A DNA stretch of 64,000 nucleotides, taken from Utricularia gibba (lineage: Eukaryota > Streptophyta > Magnoliopsida > Lamiales > Lentibulariaceae). Positions 56,304 to 64,000 of the stretch are shown piece by piece; positions within the stretch are counted from its first letter, which is position 1; the number at the start of each line of letters is the position of its first letter. The position numbers and the translations under genes are program-made. The stretch lies in the NCBI GenBank assembly GCA_002189035.1, contig NEEC01000024.1, positions 496,001-560,000 on the forward strand. Direction: 5' to 3'. Below the pieces are notes generated by a model, which saw only the letters and a list, made by a program, of their open reading frames with translations, was not told the origin of the DNA and ran no database searches.

Positions 56304-57325
56304 GTCCCCTCAACAGTAGCAAAAATCGAGCAAAATAAATCCACACACACAGCACCACGGATTCTGAAATTGGAAAATCATAGATAAAAACCCACTAAGC
56401 GGTGCTGCCGTGGTTGGCCTTATGCAGTGCTACCGTGGACCAACCCACCAAGAACAGAAAGCACACTTACCGGAAGACCCACCCTTTTAGCACCCAAAGA
56501 ACACGCGACGCCGCCGGCAAATCTCCAACAAAGTTTGGTTTGTAGATCTGCGTTCAAATGTGGTTCATGTGAGGGTAAAATTGGAATCGCCAAGCCTTTT
56601 TTAGCTAAACCGACCCCGCCCCCCCCCCTCGGTTTTAGCTAAACCCAGCTTGGTGGGTTCCTACCGGGTTTATGGGCAGCAGGTGGGTTTATTTTTACCT
56701 GCCTGAAACCCACGTACCAAACGTGGGTTTATCGCTAAACCCATGCCACAATCCACCTAAACCCAGGAACCAAACGAGCCCCTAATAGCTAAACACCACG
56801 TGGTGCCATGGGACCAAAAAGGAGTGAGTATAATTATTGTTTATTAGATCATACTAACTAAATTATCATATTAATTCCTTATCAAATTAGGATAGATCTA
56901 GGAGGAATAGTGACATATTCATCCTTAAACAAATATAACAAGAGGTAGACCAAAGGTTAGGAAGAATCAATGGTTTAAGTAGATTTGAATCTTTTGATTT
57001 GTTTGATGAATTATTTTTAGTTTGCATGGGATAAGGATCATGCGACTCTTGAATCCTAGATCAGAAACTAATTTGTCTTGTAAATTGCTCTTACTACATT
57101 TTGTTGTAGAAATGGTATTAGTTTAAACTTAGACTTAATCTTCCATCGTGATAAAAAACAATGCTTTGACTTTCATGCAATAAGCATCTTGTTCTTCATG
57201 TTCAATCTTAATTCCACAATATGCTCTTATTTTCTTGATGTTTGATTGAGAATTAGGTTTACAAATTTATTTGATACGAGAATTAGCATTTGTACAACAA
57301 CGTGAAAAAAATTTTCCGTTTATTA

Positions 57326-57345
57326 AATTGGTGCTCGGGGGGAGG
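57326..57345 (+). promoter_or_regulatory. Degenerate GyB primer-binding region
   Basis: AATTGGTGCTCGGGGGGAGG, a decayed form of the GyB leader (AATTGGCGCCGTTGCCGGGG). It is cut off by the next LTR at 57346 and the leader continues at 58720. Confidence 0.6.
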
Positions 57346-58719
57346 TGATAACACAAAAATTTTCTTATTTTTATGATATGAAAATTGTGAGTTTTTAATT
57401 ATGTTTTGAGTGTTTATTTCATGATTTCAACTATTTTTTCAAATTTAGGAATAGATATGATTTTGTATGCATATGGGCTAAATCAAAGGATTTATCCCAT
57501 TGTTGTTATTAACTGTTTTTTAGCATAGTAGCAAGGTCCTGAAATAAGGCAGGAGCAAGAGAAAAATTTCGTGCAACAATTATTTAGAAAGAGATGCAAC
57601 ATAAAAGAAGGGGACAATGAGTGTAACTTTTGCTGCATCAGTCTCTAGGTTTAGACCAAGAACAGTACAAGTGTAGGAACAATAACTGCATTGGAAAAAG
57701 AGAGAGGAAGATATTTTTGGAGATGAGAGAAACTGAAGGAGAAGAGCTTCATTGGGATCTTCTTCTAGAAGCTTCAACAACACAAACGTTATAGAAGAAG
57801 ATGATGATTTTTCAGAAGAAAAATCTCCAATGTGAAGAACAAGCACCGAAACCTAGTTCAACACTACTGTTCTGGAATGTTAATAGTAGTAGATGGGAAT
57901 CAAAACTATTTCTATTTTATATTTAGTTTATTGGATATTTTAATTTCTATGACTGATTTTCTCACAATGTTTCTGATGTTTTCGTTATTTTACATTTATG
58001 AAATCATGTTTTCCTTATCACACATGAGTAGCTAGACTTTAGGGATGCCTCAAGGTGGAGGATGGTAATGTGGACTAAGGTTTATTAGATAATCTACAAT
58101 TATCTACATTAGCATTCGTTTCTATCATCTCTCAAGTAGACCTAAGAGGGGAGCGAAGATTAGTGAAGCTTGATTTAGAGATAGACCAACAAATCAAGAT
58201 GAGGTTATTAGGTGTTAGTTATTGATAGAACTGAGTATATCTAATTCTACATATTTTGCACATAGTTAGACCTAAATGAGGAATAGGTGATGATATTGGG
58301 GATTTTCTTGGCCAAAAACATGAGAAATGACCTGGGTAGATTTAGGTTGTTTAGAGTATGCACATGGAAAAATTATAGATTGCATTAGAAACTTGAACAC
58401 TACATCATCTGAACCACTTTCAAGCATCTTAGTGTTATTTTGTACACAAAACCTATCTTTGTTATCTTCTACATTGACATTTGATTTTACTTATTGAACT
58501 TCCCTACCGCTATTAGTCTGACCTTGGACTAAGAGCACCATCTATTCTACGATTTTGCATCTATTAAAACACATAACAAGCATGTGCTCCTTGTGATCAA
58601 CCCCGAACTTCCACTGTGAATTTTGTGTTTAATTTGCGTTTTATGAAGATTAGAACTTAGAAATTTATTTGATATGAAAATTCAATTTCTTGCAATGACT
58701 TAAGAATTTTCATTTATCA
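57346..58719 (+). repeat. Solo GyB LTR, ~1374 bp, inside another copy's leader
   Basis: Starts TGATAACACAAAAATTTTC and ends AATTTTCATTTATCA. It has the family hairpin (GGGCTAAATC AAAG GATTTATCCC, 57475-57498, one mismatch). On its right AGAGCAGTGTTTAATTGTTG is the continuation of the GyB leader cut at 57345, with GGAGG/AGAGC as a decayed target duplication. The length matches the solo LTR at 21810-23188. Confidence 0.78.
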
Positions 58720-59700
58720 AGAGCAGTGTTTAATTGTTGTATTTTATAGTTGATGCATTTGTGTTCTTATGGTGTACAAGTAATTTTCATTTCAATCCTT
58801 AAATTGAGAAGGTTGCTAGGAGGAATCTAAAATAAGAATCCTAAATTTTGAACGAGTCACGATAATAGGACGAGGCATGTGATATGCACAGAGCATGGCC
58901 AGATTAGGTGTAGGGTGGTACTTGGGCACATGCATAGCGAGACATGACTATGTGTGCGCAAGACATGCAGGGCGTGCGTGGAGCCAGAGTAGCGTATCTG
59001 CAAAGGGTGATGGAGTGTAGCAAGGGCACTAGTGGGTCTCGAGGAGGCCCCTGGTGAGAAAAATGGAGGCTAGGTTGCAGGATTGACAACCCTTAGTTTA
59101 GGCTCGAAAAAAAAACATTACCTGACATGTAGTGGGGCCACGAGTGACACGGTCGAGGGCTATGGGGCACATTAGGCTAGGTTGGTCAATGGCCACATGA
59201 TTTAGTTTTGGGATGTTGTAGCCACCATTTGTTTGGTGTTTGTGTATATATGATAACTTTTTTGACATGTTGTGTCATATTGTGTTGTCCCCACTTGATG
59301 GAGATGGGGTGCCATCAAGATGAACTACGGTAGCTACCTAAGCTTCAAGGTGAACACGAGTCTACAAAATCATAGAAATTAATTATGGTAAATTTAGACA
59401 ATCTAAGATTGAAAAAAAAAAACATCTTATAGTTTTGATACTAAAAGGTGAGCCATCACACCCATGAAGTCCTTGATACATCCACATTGTTCGTTTCATG
59501 AATTTAGAGTTAAGAAGACCTTAGTATATTTTTACTTTTAATTTTGCATCTTTATTGTTATGTCACTATTAATCTTAAGTATTATTATCAATTGTAACAA
59601 GTAGAATACCTAAATTTCACACTAGCTCTTTCTGTTCAATCACTTTGCTTTATATTTACCTAGATGTGGGTTTACTTATCGCTATCAACAAATCTACCTA
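58720..59700 (+). other. GyB leader remnant then unassigned sequence
   Basis: 58720-58840 matches the GyB leader (TTGATGCATTTGTGTTCTTA, compare 46972). From 58840 to about 59700 the sequence changes character (G-rich, GTGCG/CATG-rich up to 59170, then AT-rich) with no supported gene or repeat ends. It marks the TE-to-gene transition. Confidence 0.5.
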
Positions 59701-60494
59701 CTGAGCACAGCGTCATTCGCTATCAAGTCATTTTCCGCATATTCCCATAAAAAATGCAGACGAACACATGGTAGTGAATTTGGATTTCAATCATTCTTCA
59801 CTGGTAGGGTCGTTCTTGTGAAGGCTGAAAGAATGCATCTAGACATCACCCAAGCACAGATTCACATCATCTCTCTCAGGATTCATGGGGAAAAAAGCGA
59901 CTGTCGTTCTTTTGTGTTGTTTAGAAAGCATTTGATTTGAGCCCAACTGGGGGTTCCCTTTTGTGTTGCTCCAAGAGCAGGAAAGGATGGGAGGTCTGGC
60001 TGGGTGGTGACTCGGCTCGGGGTGTGTGTGTGTGTTTGAATCGCTCTTCTTTCATGCCTTAAATGCTAATTGCGGTGGATTTGGACCCCTACAGCAGCCA
60101 TGGCCAACTTCTCCTTCTCTTTCTACGTGTTCACGCCTTAATCGTCGATTCTGATCATGGAGTAGGATATGTGTTGATTCGGGTCTAAGAATGAAATAAG
60201 GGGCGAGTTCGTCAATTTAGGTTCTGAGTCAGCTTTGGAAAACCCCACCATCGAATTGATCCCTTTGGATATATTTGGGGGGACGATATCTTCCAGATTC
60301 TTCTGCGACCGAACGACTTGGAGACCAAAGGAACTTATTTGGACAACAGTTTTCTTATTATCTTTTCTTTCTGCTCTAAAAGAATTCCTTTTGCGTTCCA
60401 TTTCCACCCCGTTTGGGTTTACGTGCGCGACTCTTCGATAAAGACGGGGATCTGTTTCTCTTTTGCGATTACCCCCGCGGGTTAAGAGAAGTTG
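59701..60494 (+). other. Upstream region and probable 5' UTR of the F-box gene
   Basis: No repeat signature is seen. A (TG)n run lies at 60022-60034. The transcription start is not identified and a 5' UTR intron is possible but not provable. The minus-strand ORF at 60138-60554 overlaps the 5' region and has no recognisable domain, so I did not call it. Confidence 0.45.
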
Positions 60495-61989
60495 ATGATG
60501 ATGGGTTTTGATGCAAGCATGGAAATCGGAGGCTGTGTGCTGAGTATTACTCACTGGAATGATATTCCGCTGGAACTTCTGCTGCAGATTCTGTCGCTCG
60601 TCGATGATCAGACGGTGATTGTGGCTTCTGGGGTTTGCCGGGGATGGAGAGAGGCCATTTCCTGGGGCGTTACTCGCCTCTCCTTTTCCTGGTATGTTCC
60701 TTCATCCTCAGAGATTGTGTTGGCTATCATCTTTGTAGGAAATTGCCATGTTCTCTGACTTGGTGGTGGCATTTCTCAAGAAATTCTGAAGATATTTTTT
60801 TTCAAACTTTTTGCAGTAGCTTTGCTGTCTTCACCCTCGTCTTCATCTCTTAGCTCTATGCTTGCGATTGATCTGGGGCCCTGCTTATCATTTTTTCCCA
60901 TTTTCATGTATGAAAGTTGCAGTCATGTCTGATTCCAGTCACCATTTTTTAATCAAGTTCATGTGTTGTGTGTCGTCGGCAGGTGCAAGAAGAACATGAA
61001 CAATCTAATTCTTTCACTTGCTCCCCGATTTACAAAGCTGCAAGCTTTGGTTTTGCGCCAACACAACCCTCAATTGCAGGATGATGCAGTTGAAAAAATC
61101 GCAGCTCACTGTCACGATCTGCAGGAACTGGATTTGAGCAAGAGCTTTCTACTCACAGACCGCTCCTTGTATGCCCTTGCTCGTGGTTGCCCCAACCTAT
61201 TGAAACTGAACATCAGCGGCTGCTCAGATTTCAGTGATACGGCTCTGGGACACTTGACCGGATTTTGCCAAAAACTCAAAGTCCTCAATCTCTGTGGATG
61301 TGTAAGAGCAGCTACGGACAGGGCATTGAAGGTAACAAAACACACCAGCCGTTAAATGTGTGAACTTTATGAAAAGAAATGGAAGGGAAGAGTCTGCCCC
61401 TTTTTCATCGCAGGCAATTGGTAACAACTGCCGTCAACTCCAGTCACTGAATCTTGGCTGGTGCGACCATGTTGGGGATGAAGGCGTGAAGAGCTTGGCC
61501 CATGGGTGCCCCGACTTGAGAGCCGTCGACTTATGTGGTTGCATCCTTATCACAGGTATCACAACAACCGATCCGCTCTTCACATCTCAGTTTAGACATG
61601 GGAAAACTCATTTTTTTTGTGCAGATGAAAGCGTGATTGCGCTGGCGAACAACTGCCTCCATCTGCGGTCTCTGGACCTCTACTACTGTCAAAACATCAC
61701 GGACCAAGCCATGTACTCGCTGGCGCAGAGCCGAGTGAAGAAGAAGAATGGTATTCGGAGTCGTTCATGGAATGAGGAGGGCCTTATGAACCTCAACATC
61801 AGCCAGTGCACGGCGCTGACACCCCCGGCTGTTCAAGCTGTGTGTGACTTGTTTCCGGCCCTTCACACCTGTCCTGGTCGGCATTCCCTCATAACTAGCG
61901 GCTGCCTCAATCTCAACTCCGTCCGCTGCAAATGCGGCGTTCAGCCTCACCGTCATCTCATATCTCAAGTGCCCAATCACGCCCACTGA
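60495..61989 (+). CDS. SKP2A: SKP2A/SKP2B-like F-box and leucine-rich-repeat protein, 4 exons, 350 aa
   Basis: Exons are 60495-60691, 60983-61331, 61414-61555 and 61625-61989, each with GT/AG borders and total length a multiple of three. The ATG at 60495 gives MMMGFDASMEI, close to the family start. An F-box (DIPLELLLQILSLVDD, residues ~20-60) binds the SKP1-like subunit of an SCF ubiquitin ligase. About eight leucine-rich repeats follow (for example LQELDLSKSFLLTDRSLYAL, LRAVDLCGCILIT). The C-terminus has LNISQCTALTPPAVQAVCDL and HTCPGRHSL. In Arabidopsis, SKP2A promotes degradation of E2FC/DPB and binds auxin; that role is inferred here from homology. The length is near the family norm of about 360. 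No defect seen. It converges on the nuclease gene downstream. SKP2A and SKP2B cannot be told apart here. Confidence 0.95.
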
Positions 61990-62409
61990 GCGTGTCTAAA
62001 GCGGCGAGGTATTCGCTGTGGGCTTCAGTCATGCTTGGTGTTGGCTGCAAGCCCATTTCCATAATTTCCAAGAAGAGGGGAGAGCAACTCACCCATAATC
62101 CCCATGTATATGGCAAGTAATATTTGCTTAGATTTTCTTTCTGCCCTGTAATGCAAGGCGAGGAACTGGGGACTGCACGAAGACCGAACCACCTCATGTT
62201 TATAACTTTCATATCTTGCCCTGTTATCTTGTGAAGTAGCAAAATTTGCATGAATCTGGAATCATGGAGGGGAAAGCTTATCTCATGAGGTCCAGCAAGA
62301 CTGGAAGAAGTCAGTCAAGTTCGCTAACACCGATATCTCAAGTAGATGCTTTCGAAGCCAAAGTGAATACCTATGGGCGATACTGCTAGTGCTGGCTGAT
62401 GCATGAGTG
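61990..62409. other. Convergent 3' UTR region between the two host genes
   Basis: The two stop codons (61987-61989 plus; 62410-62412 minus) face each other. Both transcripts must terminate within about 420 bp and may overlap. No clear AATAAA was noted on either strand. ORFs here (61932-62251) are spurious. Confidence 0.6.
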
Positions 62410-64000
62410 CTAGTGCTTGATGCCTACAAAACACAAACCTACTTCGGCTTGAGCTTGCAGCTCTTCAAGCGCTTTAACCATCTTTTCCCGAGAAAATGCA
62501 CTTTCCGTTTGCTTAGACAGCATACCCCTTAATCTTCAAGAAAAGGGATTGGTTAGTCAGTCACAGCATCACATGGAAGAAAATGCAAATAACAAGATCC
62601 ACATGTAAACATTACTTTTGTACAAGTGCAGTGTCCCCATGGCCGGTTGCGATAATGAGCATGGCATTGGGCGGTAGACATGAATACAGTGCTTTGACTC
62701 GGCTATTGATTCTGCGCAGAATGGCCTCCAACTCTGAAGGGACGACGGATGCAATTTTTTTCTTTCGGCAATCACTGTTGCATGTTAGCGCAGAAATCAT
62801 CTCTGCGATCTTTGTGCTGAGTTTTCCATCATCATTGGCTCGTTTGCAATAATAAGAATACAATTCAGAGAATTGTGTCCAGACAAATTCCACCCTTCCA
62901 TTTTTTACCTATGAATTACCACATCAAGGATTAATCATTTTTTCTATATACCTTCTAAGTTAGTTGAAAAGAAAGAAATCCAACCTCTTTGCCAGCTTTT
63001 AGAAGAGCTTCATCATCAGAAGATACAGGGATTGCATGAGATGCCTCAGAGGCATAGCGTCTTACCACAAAGACATCGTCAACCAGGGATGATGTTTTAC
63101 CAGAATCACTAAACACCTGCAGAAGTTTCCTTCTCGTGGAAGAGGATGCGGGAAAGCCAAAACCCGGTCCTAAATCATGGATAAGATGAGAAAGAGGAAA
63201 ATCAAGAATTTGAGGGATTAGTTAGCGATTAGTTAGCGATTAGTTTCCATGAAAAACGAAAATAAAAAATAATTACCATGCTTAAACTTTAGTAGTGCAA
63301 GATCCATTGCAGCTCTGGCATCATCAACACTATCATGCCCATTCTCAGAGTTCTGTATTTCTCTGGAAAGAAGCCTCTTGGTTAGCACACGAAGTGCTGG
63401 TTTGTAAGAACGACCATTTGGGGGGCTATATAAAATGGCAGTATCAATCACCAAATTGTGGCGAATCTTTAAAGCAATCAAATCATTTTCTAATGAATGT
63501 CCAACAAGGAAGGTCTCTTTGTGAACCAGCCCAAGAAAATCTTCCTAAAACAAGGGCCAGAGTCAACTCTAGAAAATGCAGCTTAAGGTTGATTATAACT
63601 GAAAGTAAGAAGATCAGAACCTGCGCATCTTGAAGAGTGGTTGTCACACCTTCCATCATCTCACGAGTAATTCCACTATATCTGAACAATCACGGCTATA
63701 AAAGTTAAAAAATTATTCCACATTCAGCGTGCTTCTCACAGCTGAACCCCCAGTTAAGGCAGGAGAACATTAAAATAATATTCAAAGGTAAGGCATGAAT
63801 TAGTACCTCGTGTTATAGTCAGTTATATCATTGGATGGCTTAACAAGTTTATCTAATAATACCTGCAAATTTAGAAAGACTACCAAGTTAGACCATGCAT
63901 ATAATTTAGTTGAAAAACATTCAAACATGATAAAAAACGCTGGTAATGATCGGAGGAGCATGAGTTACCTGTCCTGTGGTGTTGACAACGGTAATTCTTG
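62410..64000 (-). CDS. SDN5: Small RNA degrading nuclease 5-like exonuclease, 3' seven exons
   Basis: Minus-strand exons: >64000-63969, 63862-63807, 63681-63621, 63544-63277, 63169-62985, 62908-62616 and 62533-62410. All have GT/AG borders and keep one frame over about 339 residues. The DEDDh exonuclease part reads VLLDKLVKPSNDITDYNTR, YSGITREMMEGVTTTLQD, TFLVGHSLENDLIALKI (third acidic site) and GHDSVDDARAAMDLALLK (His and last Asp). The C-terminal region has GKTSSLVDDVFVVRRYASEA, RVEFVWTQFSELYSYYCKRA and MLIIATGHGDTALVQK, ending CFVGIKH. That tail is the SDN5 type rather than SDN1-3. SDN1-3 trim miRNAs 3' to 5'; the SDN5 substrate is not established. The N-terminal part, with the first catalytic Asp-Glu, lies beyond the window. 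Confidence 0.93.

Larger units (their letters stand above)
49455..56782. mobile_element. Harb-B, PIF/Harbinger transposon with both ends and TAA duplication
   Basis: The left end GGTGCATTTGGTTGCTGGG follows TAA (49452-49454). The right end ..CCAGGAACCAAACGAGCCCC is followed by TAA (56783-56785). The subterminal regions share AAACCCA-rich repeats. Contents are a Myb/SANT-like gene (plus), a truncated minus-strand GyA element (about 50925-53844), FCP1-like gene fragments (minus) and a transposase N-terminus (minus). The transposase lacks its nuclease domain, so Harb-B is non-autonomous. Opposite orientation to Harb-A. Confidence 0.85.
49003..57325 (+). repeat. GyB LTR split by Harb-B (49003-49454 and 56783-57325)
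   Basis: The left part starts TGATAACACATAG and carries the hairpin remnant AAATC..GGATTTAGCCCC. The right part ends TTTTCCGTTTATTA and is followed by a degenerate primer site (AATTGGTGCTCGGGGGGAGG). Harb-B sits between them with a TAA duplication. The LTR has a polypurine tract on its left and a primer site on its right, so, as at 32987, it lies between two internal regions. The lysine-rich ORFs at 49177-49454 are LTR sequence. Confidence 0.72.

Noticed and set aside
60138-60554. 138-codon minus ORF upstream of the F-box gene
   Set aside because: No recognisable domain, and it overlaps the start of the F-box coding exon in antisense.
61332-61413. Reading through as one exon (ORFs 60963-61355 and 61360-61989 treated as separate genes)
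   Set aside because: GT at 61332 and AG at 61412-61413 join GRALK-type and AIGNNC-type segments exactly as in SKP2 proteins, so this is an intron of a single gene.

Overview
This window is intergenic chromatin of a seed plant, most likely a flowering plant, with two ordinary host genes at its right edge. The evidence is spliced plant genes with canonical GT/AG introns, Ty1/copia and Ty3/gypsy LTR retrotransposons with plant primer-binding sites (initiator Met tRNA and Asp tRNA), PIF/Harbinger DNA transposons, and AT-rich sequence. I cannot name the species. No bacterial-type system, CRISPR array, tRNA or rRNA gene is visible.

Positions 1-59,700 are a nest of transposable elements. Names used here are local labels. 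'Cop' is a copia family with a 1,504 bp LTR. 'GyA' and 'GyB' are two Athila/Tat-like gypsy families whose primer site matches tRNA-Asp. 'LTR-X' is a third LTR family. 'Harb-A/B/C' are three PIF/Harbinger elements. From left to right: a Cop 3' end (1-2387) nested in an older Cop LTR; a gypsy RNase H/integrase remnant (2558-5440) split by a solo LTR-X that is itself split by a solo GyA LTR; further gypsy RT, integrase and gag debris (6925-11376); a nearly full-length but dead Cop element on the minus strand (11377-17600) whose 5' LTR is fused to a GyA LTR; a minus-strand GyA 3' end (17604-19930); a plus-strand GyA element (20300-29880) interrupted by one solo GyB LTR and three Cop LTRs; Harb-A (30676-36680) interrupted by a minus-strand GyB element; Harb-C (38930-42180); an env-like ORF and an integrase remnant; a Cop LTR; a GyB gag; a Tourist-type MITE; and Harb-B (49455-56782), which sits in a GyB LTR and contains a GyA element plus fragments of an FCP1-like phosphatase gene.

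From about 59.7 kb the sequence is low-copy and genic. A four-exon SKP2A/B-type F-box/LRR gene (CDS 60495-61989, plus) converges on a small-RNA-degrading-nuclease-5-like exonuclease gene (62410 to beyond 64000, minus). The two stop codons are 420 bp apart. Both reading frames are intact through every splice junction I could check by eye. They encode an SCF ubiquitin-ligase adaptor of the cell cycle and auxin response, and a DEDDh 3'-5' exonuclease. Nothing suggests they work together.

I did not find a convincing new biological system. The items most worth following are a perfect 2,387 bp inverted repeat of a Cop element, the host-gene fragment inside Harb-B, a conserved hairpin in the GyB LTR, GyB LTRs flanked by a primer site on one side and a polypurine tract on the other, and a templated-filler patchwork in Harb-A.
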